Of a stretch of 64,000 nucleotides of DNA, positions 47,821 to 60,298 are shown piece by piece. Source of the stretch: Nomia melanderi. Its lineage: Eukaryota > Arthropoda > Insecta > Hymenoptera > Halictidae. The translations under genes were made by a program, and so were the position numbers. The notes below the pieces were generated by a model that saw only the letters and a program-made list of their open reading frames with translations, was not told the DNA's origin and ran no database searches. The DNA lies in the NCBI RefSeq assembly GCF_051020985.1, contig NC_134999.1, positions 34,443,160 to 34,507,159 of the forward strand, read 5' to 3'. The first letter of the stretch is position 1; every line of letters begins with the position of its first letter.

Positions 47821-48955
47821 GCGCTACGTCGTGCTCGCGGAACCGAGCGACCGAGCGAGGACGAGCGACGCGCTCCCGACTCGCGTACTAATTACTTAAA
47901 CTCGCAATTAAGTGCACCCTCGCGGCGCCGGAGAAAGGATTCGCGGGAGCGTGATTCGCACCTTCCCCCGTTTTTTTTGCACTTCTCCCGTTTTTCCCTC
48001 CCGACCGCCGTCCCGCCCCCCCGTCCCCCTTTCCACCTAACCGTCACACAGCCGACCCCCTCCTCCCGCTCTTCTGTTCCCCTCTGTTCCCGGCATTCGC
48101 CTTTACACGTTCGCTCATACGTGCACAGGTGCACCGAGATTTTCCTTCCCTTTCTTCCGACTTTCTTTCTCCGGCACCCCCCGGAGCGCGCTGCCAGCGA
48201 GTCTCTTCCTTTGAGGGGGTTCGCGCCCGCTGAACGAGCGCGTTAGAGTTTCATTTTTCTGGGCGACACACGCCGGCTCGTCCTGCACCCTTTGACGGCA
48301 ACGGCTGGCGAACTTGCCTCCCTGTTACTCTGAAGACGACCCTTTGATTCGCTGAATTTGGGACATGTCGGGGGACGCTGCGAGGGAACGGTGCGCGCGG
48401 CCGCGCGATCATCGATTAGCGGTTTAGTATAGAGATTCGGTGGAATGGACGATTGATTTGGAGAATCGTATGATGATCGGTACACGAAGTTTAGGGGGTA
48501 TCGGAGATCTTTGTGGGTCCGCTGCGATTGTAGGGGTGGAATCTGTTTTATACAGCGGCGGTGGCGTTTATCGCGGATTAAAAGGTTCCTCCAATTAACC
48601 GGATTGCGGAGTCACTGAGTCGCGTTGGAGGAGGATCCAGACATTCTGGACAAGCCACGCGTTTCGATCGGACAGGCGATTCTACTTCCATTCGAGCGGA
48701 GGCTCGGAGGCTCGCGGAACGGGCACCGTTATCGCGGCTGATCGTTCTCCGTCGCGGCCTCTCCGGTACATCGGATGCATCGCGGCGTCTGCGCACTTGC
48801 AACGGTGCATTAACAATCCCGTGCACGTGAACACACGTATGAATGCGTGGCCACGCATGCGCCTCGCCGGACCCGCTCCAATCCGGACCGACGGGCTAGG
48901 GATGGAAGAAAAATGGCTCTCGTTCGTCGAATCGCGGTATCGACTGCGTGCCAGT
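47821..48955. other. No gene seen
   Basis: A C/T-rich stretch at 47960-48200 is followed by mixed spacer. No domain or RNA gene is visible. Confidence 0.5.
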
Positions 48956-49289
48956 CGCGAAATGTCCGAGGACTGCCACTATCCGACACTCCGGACGATT
49001 CTTCTTGTATCCGAGGGATCATCCGTCAGTTCGATGGAGATTCTTCCTCTCGGAATCAGAAATTAGACTCGTGGAGATCGAAACATCCTAGTTTCATTTT
49101 ATACCGATACTTCTTCCTGTTTCTCGCGAAATGTCCGAGCACTGTCACTATCCGACGCTCCGAACGATTCTTCCTGTATCCGAGGGATCATCGATCAATT
49201 CTATGGAGATTCTTCCTCTTGGAATCAGAAATTAGACTCGTGGAGATCGAAACATCCTAGTTTCATTTTATACTTCTTTCTGTTCCTCG
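48956..49289 (+). repeat. Tandem duplication, 179-bp unit
   Basis: Unit 1 48956-49134 and unit 2 49135 to about 49289 both start CGCGAAATGTCCGAG and share CGATTCTTC, GTATCCGAGGGATCATC and AGAAATTAGACTCGTGGAG blocks almost unchanged. The second unit lacks a few bases near its end. Confidence 0.9.
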
Positions 49290-49890
49290 GGAGTCTCTTT
49301 TCTTCCCATTCGATTTCTTTCGATGGTTTTAGTTTCATGGATAACTTAATGTGTCGATAGAAAGAGGAAGCAGTGGACACGTGTTTCCAGAAGTTTAATG
49401 GACAATTATTGATCCCTGAATCCACGGAATGTCAGTCATTCAACGGCGTGGTCCCCAGCAGGCTTCGTTTCGTAGCTACGGACAACTTTCGGCCCCTTTC
49501 TCGGCCGTTACCGTTACCAGAGTAACCGAGCGTCCAACGGATACCGTTCGCAACGCGTTCCTCGAAAATGCTCAACGTAGAATCTGTTTGCCAGCAGTCG
49601 ATGGTGTACTGCACGCCGATCCAACCGAGGCTTGAGATCTGGTGATGGTTCAGCGTAGAATATTCGCGATGGCAAACCTTAGGGCGGTTCTAGTGCTGCC
49701 ACTCGATATAAAATGATTCTTGATCGGGTATCATTCTATACATTCTACATTTTATGCAGAATTCACTACTCTTTCTTATTCTTCTCGCTCTATCATGACG
49801 AGGATGAAAAACGTGGTTTATCTAGCCAAGCTAATTAACCAATTTCCTTCGCATCATTTGTACTTTCTTGCATTCCAATTTACTCTGTGA
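49290..49890. other. No gene seen
   Basis: Mixed then AT-rich spacer leading into the TTAA element pair. Confidence 0.5.
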
Positions 49891-50126
49891 TCGACCCCTT
49901 GTTCTACAACGAGCTACAAAGATTTTCAACATGATTCAACAAATATACATATTACTCAGTTCAATCGAATGCAGAGTAAATATTCCTCTGTAATCAACTA
50001 TTATACTTAGAAGAAAATACAGGCATAATATATGCTTAGAATTTTTCTATTTTTCCAATGAATTACTAATGACAAAGTGGCCGTATCGATCAGAGTTCAG
50101 AAAGAAATCATAGGCCAAAGGGTTAA
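49891..50126. mobile_element. TTAA miniature element, family D, copy 1
   Basis: 236 bp. Left TCGA (decayed TTAA) then CCCCTTGTTCTACAACGA; right ATAGGCCAAAGGGTTAA. Nearly identical in its interior to copy 2, 36 bp further on, for example TCAATCGAATGCAGAGTAAA. No coding capacity. Confidence 0.75.
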
Positions 50127-50162
50127 ATTCAGTTCAAGATGTCCGCCACAAGTCTAACAAGG

Positions 50163-50407
50163 TTAACCCCTTGTCCTACAACGACTGAGACTCGTGATGA
50201 AAATTTTCAACATGATTCAATAAATATACATATTACTCAGTTCAATCGAATGCAGAGTAAATATTCCTCTGTAATCAACTATTATACTTAAAAGGAAATA
50301 CAGCCATAACATATGCTTAGAATTTTTCTATTTTCCCAATGAATTACTAATGACAAAGTGGCCGTATCGATCAGAGTTGCGAAAGAAATCACAGGCCTTG
50401 GGGTTAA
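50163..50407. mobile_element. TTAA miniature element, family D, copy 2
   Basis: 245 bp with TTAA at both ends. Left CCCCTTGTCCTACAACGA, right CACAGGCCTTGGGG. The inverted termini match only in the outer four C/G bases and patchily inside. Same orientation as copy 1. Confidence 0.75.
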
Positions 50408-52676
50408 CTACCCCCTCGAATCTCCTTCGAATCCGTTTTACGTAACTGCCGCTCGATTCTACATTTTACAAAGACTTCATTATTATCGATACTGTCCCCG
50501 TGATTGTTACCGTAACTCCCGCGTAGCGCGAGAGAGGAAAATGAGACGGCGCGGGTGGAGGGACGCGAAGAGAGGAAAGAAAGCAAAGGCGGGGTATGAT
50601 TCAGCGAGAAGTTCGCCGTTATTAAACCGGGCACAATGTATATTCACCGATTCGCGATATTATCGCGACAACCGCTCGCCTCTCCGCGCGCAATTTATGC
50701 CCGGATCCTCTTTTGCCGGTAAATGATCCGTGCGCGTCACGCGTAATTGTAAACGTCCCCCTCGCGAAGACATCTCGTTACCAGCGTCGGTCACGGGGGC
50801 GGCGGGAAAAACGTCGACGTTATTAACTCGCCCGGTACCGCGCCGTTCCCGCGGATTCAGGAAAGCGGAAGGAAGAGAGAACGGGAGCGAACGGAAGAGA
50901 AAAGAGCGAGGGCAAAAGAGAAAAGGAAGAGAAGAGAAAAAAAAAGGATAGAAAAGGAACACGGAAGGGAAAAAATCGGAAAAATCGCGTCTGGGCCAAG
51001 CTGGCGTAAAGGCGAGTTCCCAGCGATCTCATTGTCCGCGGCGTCGGCACAAAGGGGTGCGCGACATCAAAGACGCGAGTCAAAGTTATCGCCCCCGGCT
51101 GTACATCCCCGATATTAGCCCTCGCCGCGCGGCTAATAAACCGTTTCGCTCCGTTCGACAGACGCGACTCGCGCGTCCCCCGGAAACGAGGATCGACCGA
51201 CGGATTAACGATCCTCGCGCGGGATTAATCCGATCCGACTCGAACGGGACCAGCGGCGAGCAACAGATTCGCAGGAGTTCCTGACCGTAAGACGATCGCC
51301 GGATTATTTCGAAATGATTAACCTGTTAACCGGGTGTGACGAGTTAACTCAACACTGCCATGGATCCCGCGCGCCGGTCGCTCACTCTCCGCGTCTGATT
51401 TGCCTAATGATTCCTGCAATTACCGCGGTTTGCAATCATTACTGCGGACTACGCTGCATTCCTTTAATTACTAAATGATTTATAAACCGGACTGCGTATA
51501 TACATTTCAGATCGAGCCGGAGATAGGTTACTTAACTCAGTGCAAACATTGGACGCGCTTAACCGACCAGCTGTTTTTGACGAGTACACTCGCGAAGGAA
51601 TGGCAAGATTTCGTGTTGCAGCGAGTATACTTGTCTGAAAACAGATAATTAGTTGAGAGAATATTCGTCTTCGATGTGACCAATTTTATGGGTGTACTAG
51701 AATGAACATTTTTGGAATTATTTGCACATGATTTTGAGAGGTCTAACTGGTTGATTCGTCGAATATTAATTCTGGAATTAGCTGAACAGTGCGGGACAGT
51801 TGAACGTTTTCGAGAAAGTTTCGACGGAGTTTTCAGTCCCGAAAGCCGTAGAACCCGGAGGTTTTCATCGGACTGCCGGTAGGTTTGGCGTATCGATGCA
51901 TCGATTGAGCTGTCAATTAGTTCCGATCGGCGCGCCGGGAAGGCGAATGATAGGATAAGCCGCGATGCCGAGCCGGCGGCGAAAGAAAAATTGCGGAGGA
52001 ATGTGCACGGTCGAGCGGCGTGAAACGTAATTGCTCGCGTCTGTTCCATTCGCGGATAATAATTCGCGGCGCGTCGAGAAAAATGCCGATGACTCGACAC
52101 CCGTGGCCTCTCCTCCTCACCGGAAGACGCCAGACGTTCGGCGCTCCTCGGCCCGTCGAAAAAAAAGCCGCTCGGCCCGAGCCGGCGCTAATTAATCTCA
52201 TTATCGGCTTAATCGGCCGGAGATGCGTATCAATTAATAACACCGTGTCGATGTGTTCTCGCCTCGCGTGTCCAGGGACGTCGAGAAACGAATTCGTCAT
52301 CCGGAGGAATACGACTCTCTCTTTCCTCCGCTCGTTTTTTCTCCGTCTGCTCGGAACGGCCGACGCGAAACTCGTTTACCGCTCGCGGACTCATAATTCC
52401 GGATTAGGCCGCCGTGATTTGTGTGGAAATTAAGCGAATTCCGAACCCGGGGATCGACGACGATCCCAGAAATTCGAGGACCGTCCAAACTACTCGATCT
52501 CTTAAGCTCGTAGCATGCCCGGAGCTTCCAGTCGCTCGAAGATCCTCGCATCCGCTTTTCCAAGTTTCACCGTCGTCGACGTTTTAAGAGATTATTCGCG
52601 AGACATCCAGCAGCACGCTCGTTTTCTAAATCGGCTGCGGACTGGTTCCAGGTGCGAGGGGAAGGGAGAAAGAGGA
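50408..52676. other. No gene seen
   Basis: Purine-rich stretch 50860-50980, CpG-rich spacer, and an AT-rich pocket at 51480-51800. Frames of up to 187 codons on the minus strand are unrecognised and overlap plus-strand frames. Confidence 0.45.

Positions 52677-52708
<32 letters not shown>
52677..52708 (+). repeat. (GA)n microsatellite
   Basis: Near-pure GA run within a longer purine-rich stretch. Confidence 0.85.
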
Positions 52709-54448
52709 CGAAGGAGAGCCTCGCCACAAATCATCCTCGAAGAAATCTAATTTACGGGCGCACTGGGCTTAGGACTGGCCTAGGGGCCAGGTCCAACCGA
52801 AACGTGGGAAGTTGAAAAATGCGAATGCCCATTAAAGATTCGGTGACGTCGTTCGTTGGCCGCCGATTTACCGGTTACCGGTTCCCCGGCTTGATCGCGG
52901 TAATTTACTGGTCAGCTTACCGCGATTAGCCGGCTCCTTTGTCACTATTAACCGGCCCGGGTCGCGTCGAACCCTATTGACTCCGGAACGGTAGAATCCC
53001 GGTGTCGTTTCGCCTGCAACTTTTGCGAATGCGGATTCTCCTGACGGAGCGGCCGGGCGTTCGTCTTTTTCGTGGGTGATAAATCAGACGCTTAACTCGT
53101 TGGCCATGGACCGCGGAGTTAATTCGACGTCTGTGATTTTCATCTCACTGTTTCTCGGTTTCTTGTATCCTCGAGATTCTTGTCTCAATTACATTGCAGC
53201 GTCCGTGGCGATCTTAATCATCGTGTTCGATTAACCATTTAGAAAGGCGATTAGCTGGCTGAATGAGGAAGGTTAGGAGAATGGGATCTTTCGCCTGAAA
53301 TTGTAGATCGAAGATTTGGAAGCTATCGTTATTATTGCTACGAGAATAGAATCGAGAGAAACTAGCACTTAACAGGATCCTCTTAATTTTTATTTGAAAT
53401 ATTAAGTAGTCAGTTCATTCTAATTCTACTGTAAAATCGTGTAGTTCCTTTAAATTGTAATTTTCAGCCGGATAAACAACTTTCGTTACATGTTTGTTGC
53501 TCCGGCGGACAGTCCGCGGAGCAGGAAAAATCGCGGAAGATTCATTGCGCTGGCGATCGAACAGATATCAGTGTGTATCGATCGTAGATCGAGATAGCGA
53601 TAGCCACGAGCTTATTTCCCGTCGGATCGGGAAGAAAAATCGTGTCGGTCCTGGTCGCGGCGTAGATTTACTCACGCGTGGCCAGCGACAGGTGAGGAGC
53701 AACAAGAAGGAAGAAATAGTGCCACCTAAACGTGCACGGCCATTACAACCCCTGTTCGACGTCTATTTATTATTTACCACTGTGTACACTGGACGATCAT
53801 CCTTAATAAATAGTGGCGCGTTTATGGGGGACACCGGGCTACTGATATACGAGCCCGCGTCACGTGCTCGCTCGGGGAAATCCGCGAAAAAATTCGATCG
53901 CTCCTGCCGTCGATCGACGATTTTCCTCGACTATTTTTACACGCTGTTTGCCGCCGAACGACGAGACAGTTGCTATTGAAGTTGCTCTCTTTTGACGCAA
54001 TCGGACGAGTTAAAATGAATGAGATCGAGATAAGGATCGACCTAACCGACTCCGACAAGACAAACATCGAAAATAGATTCGAAAATTCGAACGCGCGTGG
54101 TGGAACAAGTGGAAACTTCGGAGTAGCTCGCTAATGTACCTTTCACTGTCGAGTCAACGAAATTTGGGACACGATCTTCGGATAGACTCGGTAGTCAAAC
54201 CGTTAATACACAGGAATCCTAGGGAAACTACAGACGAGAACCTGCGAGAGGTTGAGCATTGTTCCAAGGAATTTCGTTCGGTTTCCGCGGTATCGTGCCC
54301 GGAAAAATAATTAATCCGCGTTAATTCAGCTGGTCCGGTCCAGCCGGTGTAAATCTATCAGAAATTTCAGCGGACGCGGGGCTCGCAATGAAATACTAGG
54401 AAACATTCCAGCATAATTCCCGGCCGCTCTTCCTGCGAGGAGAGCGCG
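52709..54448. other. No gene seen
   Basis: Mixed spacer. A frame at 53494-53979 of 161 codons has no ATG start at its beginning and no recognised domain. Confidence 0.5.
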
Positions 54449-54536
54449 CCACTCTCTTTCTCTCTCCCTCTGTCCAGCTGGTTCTCTCTCTTTCTCCCTC
54501 TCCCTATCTCTGTCTCTCTTTCTCCCGTTCTCTCGG
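54449..54536 (+). repeat. (TC)n-rich tract
   Basis: Pyrimidine-rich run with several short TC arrays. Confidence 0.75.
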
Positions 54537-56882
54537 GTGGGCCGATATTATTTTTGAAAATCTCGCGCAAACGACGGCATTCCAGGGTGGGGCAGCCCCG
54601 GCATTAAATCATCCGGCTCTCTCTCGCTCGCTCTGTCCAGCAACGGCGGCAGCAACGGTGGCTGTTGCTCGTTCCGTGAGCTGGCTGGCAGTTGCCAGGA
54701 TCGCCATAACCAACCTCACACCGTAACCTACCATGACATACGGTTTATTGCGAATGTACTCCAGCGCCGCTAATAAATTCCTTTTTGGCCGGCACCGACC
54801 TATTTGAACACAGAATCGCCCCCGGTGTTCCCTACCGTTTTTTATCCCGGCGATTCACTACGGACGACGCCACACCGTATCCCCTAACTTAATTTTCCCT
54901 ATGCGCCCTGATCACCTGTACACCGTCCACCGAGAATTCCTCGAGAGTTCGTTTCCCTGTGTATACTTCAGAAGTATCCTAAATCTCACGCTTGTTTCTC
55001 GATGATCTTCCTTTGGAGGATCGTACGATACGCTATCCTCTCGTTCCCTAACCAAATCTTCTTTTCTAAATACTCGACTATCGTCAGAAAGTTAGATTAT
55101 CCATCGACTCGTTCGTCGGAGCTGCACGTAATTTTTCAAAACATCGCGCCAGTTCTTTGACGTTTCCCTTTCAACGAATTACACAATTCCCCACCCCTGC
55201 CGCCGGTTGCCAACGAAATTTTCGTTTCCCTAGCGATTCCCGTCCATCGGCGGATCGAAATATCGCTGCGTGTTTCGTTTTTGCCGTTCATATCCCGGTT
55301 TTCGGAAAAAAAGGGGGAAAAACGAAACGCGTCCCGGGCGTGATCATTTTCATCGATCCTTTGTGCCACGTTTCGATGACGAACGGCCGCCCGCCCCCAC
55401 GCCGCGTCCCGACCGCTGTCTATTTCGTTCGTTAGAGAGCATTTTGCCCGATTTCAATGGTAATTCGACGCTGTCCCGGGGCGCTCGACGCTTTATCGGG
55501 GAGTGTGTCCTTTTTAAGTGACGATCCGTTTGAACATTCGACGCGTTTTCCGGCCGACTCTTCATCCCCGCTTTTAACCGGGGCTGCGCTCTGCCCATTC
55601 ACCTGTGTGCACGCGCGCTCGCGAGCGCGCGTGCACACGTACCGAACAGTTTTTCGGGACAACTGTTCTTTTTACCGATCGGCCGCGGCGATACTAGCCG
55701 GATCGCTGCCCCGTCGAAAAACATTCATTATCCCCGGCACCACGCCGCGTTTAATAAATTAGCCGGCTTTGATTTCGCGTCTCGCTCGCGATAATTGTCT
55801 CGCGCCCCACCCCCCGCCGGCCCCTATCCCACTCACGTCCATTCACCGTGCCCGACGTTATCGTTTATTCCGTACCTGGCGTTTTATTCGCGGCGGAAGC
55901 TCTGTTTCGCACGAAATTCCGGCTGAACGGGGAAAATGAATCGAAAACCGAAACCGTGGACCCTTTCACGTGCCTCTCGTTTATTTGGAAAGAAATTCGC
56001 TAGGAAATATTTTCACCTGACGCACTAATGCCACTTGCCTTGACCAAGAACCGAACAAATTCCATTTTCTAGGCGCTAACTCCTTGCCGTACTATCTCGC
56101 TGCTAAGCTCGTGTAACATACTATCGACAATCCAAAAGAAACGCAACGAAAGTACAAATCTCATTTGAAGATAAACAACTGGTAATACCAAAATAATCGT
56201 TTCTTTGATCCCCGGGTAATCGACAACATTAATTGTTATTAAATTAGAGAAATCTTCATCACGAGTCTCACTCGTCACAGTACACAGTTAAACAAGAAAC
56301 CAGTTGAAGATCACAGGACGTTCCTAGTAGCTAACAGTAAACTACAATATGTCTCTGAGTAAGTACCGATTCAACTGTCCGTTCGAATGAATAAACTGCC
56401 AAGACCAATTTACAAGGAAGAAACCAACCAACCAGTCGATGTAATCTGCGGCGCACAGTATCGATAACCGCAGCGCACGCACCGAGTCGATCGGAGGTCC
56501 CGAAGAACCGCGAGTCCCCGGGAACGAGGGCAAACACTCGGTCCCTCTGGAAGGCAGCAGCGGCGATCAAACACAGGCCGAGCCGGATCGGGGCGCGGAA
56601 CACGAAACGAACGGCAAACACTTGTCCGGCGTGTTCGACGACGACGAGGACGACGCTACCGTGGCGCGAGAAAACGCGCGTGGCCGTGTGTGCCGTCGGT
56701 GCATCGACCACTCCGCTTCCACGGGCATACCCCTAATTAAGCCCGGCACACGGTTTAAGTATTCTCGAGTGGCTCCTGGCCCTGCGCCCGTGCGTGTGCT
56801 TTGGTTCGCGCGTGTTTGCGGACCGCCGTACTATAAGTTTCGCGCACCGTGGCCGGCACATTCGTGCCCGGGGGGCCAGCCG
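54537..56882. other. No gene seen; contains a perfect palindrome
   Basis: Spacer with the 34-bp palindrome at 55605-55638. AT-rich at 56070-56400. Frames on both strands are short and unrecognised. Confidence 0.45.
55605..55638. repeat. Perfect 34-bp palindrome
   Basis: The 17-base arm GTGTGCACGCGCGCTCG is followed directly, without spacer, by its exact reverse complement. It is GC-rich and contains alternating purine-pyrimidine runs that favour cruciform or Z-DNA forms. Confidence 0.95.
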
Positions 56883-56941
56883 CCGCTCGAGTAGCTTTCG
56901 AGGATCCTCGAAAGCCAGTAGCGGACGCGAATCGGCCCCGG
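56883..56941 (+). repeat. Duplicated palindrome module, copy 1
   Basis: CCGCTCGAGTAGCT leads into a perfect 22-bp palindrome (56894-56915; arm GCTTTCGAGGA) and then AGTAG and TCGGCCCCG. A related copy lies 877 bp downstream. Confidence 0.75.
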
Positions 56942-57759
56942 GAACGGTTAAACGGAACGAGGATACGTTTCTCCGTTGCTCGATGCCTTTCGTTTCCCTT
57001 TCTTCCTCGCCTCTTTCAATCTTCTCGCTGACTTTTCGCTTCTTCCCTTGGTTCCTCCGCTAATTCCGAGGAATACAATGTTAGTTTCTCTGTCCGTCTC
57101 TTCTTCTAACTTTTCTGATGATCTCCGGCTTCTCTTAAAGCGTTCGTTCGTTTTAAGGCTTACCGTATTAGACTACTAAGTTCAAGATTCTTCTTGGGTT
57201 AATGTTCCAATGAAAGTTTCGAGGTATTATGAGCTAAATCTTGTTTGGCACTTTCCTGCTATACTGAAGTAAGTGGCTACAGAATAAAGGTAAACTGGTC
57301 AGAGATACGTTTCCTTCGGTGGAAACAGAGGCAAAGAAAGAGGAACATTGAACTGATTAATCGGGTGGTGTGGGAATTTGTGTAAAGTCGATTTATAAAG
57401 AAAACGCGGAATTTTGAATCCAGTTATTCGACCGGTTCCCGGTACGGTTGATATTCTTGTTTCAATGGTGGCTCCGTGCTTCTCGATTTTTGCTTAGACG
57501 GAACATCGCCGGAGGAAGAGTGTTCGATGATAATGACCGCGGAAGGGTTCCCAGGGGGATAATGAACGGCTCGATGGCAGAATTCGGCGGTCCCGAGGGT
57601 CGCCGGTAGGAAGGAGTCGCCGTTTGACGGTGTTCCTCGGGCGGTGGTGGCCCCGCGGACTTCTAACGCGCTAAATTATGTGTTCCGGAGCGGTCCGTTT
57701 CTGAATGCGCGTGTAGGTTGTAAATTTCGTAGCGTCCGCCGGTACGTGGGTGGAGTCCG
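56942..57759. other. No gene seen between the two palindrome modules
   Basis: Mixed spacer with a pyrimidine-rich segment at 56985-57060. No domain. Confidence 0.5.
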
Positions 57760-57812
57760 CCGCTCGAGTAGCTCTCGAGGATGCTCGAAACGCGCAGTAG
57801 TCGGCCCCGCGG
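57760..57812 (+). repeat. Duplicated palindrome module, copy 2
   Basis: Same order of blocks as at 56883: CCGCTCGAGTAGCT, CTCGAGGATGCTCGAAA, AGTAG, TCGGCCCCG. The palindrome is decayed here. Confidence 0.7.
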
Positions 57813-58690
57813 ATTTGCATAGCGAACGCTCGAACCGGCCGAAGACGGACTGCGGAGATTCTTTAATTATTCATAGAGACCGGTGCCCAGATGTCGCTCG
57901 GCGAAAACCGAATTTCCATCCGCTTTTCGTTTCAACCGGGAAAACGTTCGAGCATCGCGACGCGTTCGTTCGCGGATCATAGGAATTAATAACGCGTCCT
58001 GAAAGCGTCCATTGTGCGCTGTAATTGCCCGTAAAACGCGCCCGATCCATTGTGTCGATACGCCGCGCGAAATTTTAGGCTATTGATCGCGAAAGACACA
58101 AGAAACGACGATTCCTCGGGGCATTGTCTACCGATCGACTTCTTTTCCGAGTTCCTTTTCCCTGCCGACCGCCTTTTTTTCCCTTCTTTTTGTATTCGTG
58201 GGCGGAGAGCCACGTCTCCGCGGGTACTTTACAGGTGGCTCGACCGGTGAAAAGGACTCCGGCTTACGTGACACACGTGCCGCGTAAACGGCCCGGGATT
58301 TGAATTTGTAATCCGTGGTCTTTGTCGATCTTCGCCGTGGAAATTGAATGCGGCACCGTTAATGGGGGGCCCGGGGCTTCGTCGCCGTGGACACGTCTCT
58401 CGCGGGACAATGAAGCACGCGAATCGCGTTCCCGTGATGCCGACGATCCACGGATTTAAGGAACATCGCGCGCACCTTGAAAAAGTGATCGTATCGCCGG
58501 GGAGGGACTTATGTGGAACGGACGGAAGTCTTGGTAAAATCATAGACGAGTCGAACGATCGAGCGCCATCTTAACGGCAAACGTACCGCGATCGGTTAAA
58601 CGAACGGTCGATTTTGATGAGAAACCTTGCATTTCCTTTTGTCCATTTAACTTTATATTAATTCTTATATTTTTCTCCTTTCTTTTCTTT
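57813..58690. other. No gene seen
   Basis: CpG-rich spacer, AT-rich towards 58690. Short frames only. Confidence 0.5.
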
Positions 58691-58944
58691 CTGTTTCCAC
58701 CGAGGAAAATGTATTTTCGTGTTCACTTGTGTAATCAGTTATCTAGCTGGTTTCAGTAGGAATAGATGTATATAAAGTGTCAGTACGTTTAACGATGAGA
58801 ATCTCAACGCACTTCTGTTTCCACTGAGAAAAATGTATTCTCATTTGTTTATCTGTATTGTATAATCAATTATCTAGCTGGTCTCAGTAGTAATAGATGT
58901 GCATAAAGCGCCAGTACGTTTATCGTCGAGAATCTTAACGCACT
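58691..58944 (+). repeat. Tandem duplication, about 124-130-bp unit
   Basis: Unit 1 58691-58814 and unit 2 58815-58944 share CTGTTTCCAC, TTATCTAGCTGGT, AATAGATGT, CAGTACGTTTA and CTTAACGCACT-type blocks. They are more diverged than the duplication at 48956. Confidence 0.85.
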
Positions 58945-59440
58945 CTCGTCCCCGAATCATCGATTCACAAGGCGAGTCGTTCTCTCCGAAATGAAATCAC
59001 GACTAACCGGCGCACGCACAACTTCATTTCAATTTTCATTCATCAGCCCGCTCTCGAGATCCCAGCGAAAAAAAAAACGTGAATTTACAGGATCATTACA
59101 CGCTCGCTTAAGCATCCCCCGGTCCCGCGACGAAGCATCTCGGCAAAGGATAATTCGAGCGATTCGCGAACCGGCGGGTGCAAACGATCGCCTCTTTTTT
59201 CCACGACGCGGCACCGTCGAACCCATTTACCGTTGGCTCGTGGCTGGATCGAGCCGGGAGATAGACAGAGGGCCGGGGAGAGCGAGAGAGGGAGAGAGGC
59301 CGGGAGAGCCGACGATCAGCCGCGATTTACCGCCGCGTCGGATTAATTCTCGGCCGCCATTCAAGCATTAAGCAGCGTTAATTCGTTCCAGTAACTTCTC
59401 CCTCGCGGCACTTCACGTCTGAATACGGTGCGCCGCGCAC
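58945..59440. other. No gene seen
   Basis: CpG-rich spacer with a 126-codon arginine-rich frame that has no domain. Confidence 0.5.
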
Positions 59441-59511
59441 GGAGGAGAGAGGAGAGAGAGAGAGAGAGTGAGTGAGTGAGAGATAGAGAGTGAGAGAGAG
59501 AGAGAGAGAGA
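59441..59511 (+). repeat. GA-rich microsatellite
   Basis: GA dinucleotides with GTGA interruptions. Confidence 0.85.
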
Positions 59512-59902
59512 TGCAACCACCGAAGACGAGCAGGATATATCAGCGCCACTCCCTCGGAACCGTGAGCGCGGCGGCAGATGCGCCGCTCCGGCTCCGTTAA
59601 TTAATTAGAAGCGACGGTGACACTTGTTACTCGGTGATTTCACCCGGAGCACCGCGTCGCACGCGTAGCCGGGCTCAGGTCGCGTCGCGAACTCTCTGCC
59701 GCGCGTAGCGAAGGGAGGAGGAGGGCCTCGAGAGCGCCGCGCCCGATCTGCGAGCGAGAGTTTGTTCAATGCACGGGAAAAAGAGTATTATTCCGCGCCG
59801 CGATCGCGTCGATTGTCGCGGGAATTACTGTCGACGTTCGACGGATTAATGGGTACAGAGCAATCAGGGAATTAGGATGATGGGACGGATGTGGTAGGCG
59901 AT
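59512..59902. other. No gene seen
   Basis: CpG-rich spacer between the GA tract and the tandem duplication. Confidence 0.5.
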
Positions 59903-60298
59903 TTGCTGAAGTTTCGGGCTCGATCGATGGATTCTCTGCGATTCTTGGATTATTCTTCTGGCTATGTTTTGGAGTTTGTGATGCTCTTGGTAATAGTTGT
60001 ATTTTTGTTTAGGTCGAGAGGTTGAGATTTTAGGTGATTCTATTGGTTAGGTCTTGCGATAGGGTAGAGAATTGAAGTGGGACTTCTTAAGTGAATTGCT
60101 GAAGTTTCGGGTTCGATCGATGGATTTTCCGCGATTTTTGGATTATTCTTCTGGCTATGTTTTGGAGTTTGTGATGCTCTTGGTAATAGTTGTATTTTTG
60201 TTTATGTCTGATTGCAATTCGAGGTTGAGGTTTTAGGTGATTCTATTGGTTAGGTCTTGCGACAGGGTTGAGAATTTGAGTGGGACTTGTTAAGTGAA
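59903..60298 (+). repeat. Tandem duplication, about 193-203-bp unit
   Basis: Unit 1 59903-60095 and unit 2 60096-60298 share TTGCTGAAGTTTCGGG, a long run around CTTCTGGCTATGTTTTGGAG, and TGATTCTATTGGTTAGGTCT with few changes. A small insertion lies in unit 2 near 60205. Confidence 0.9.
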
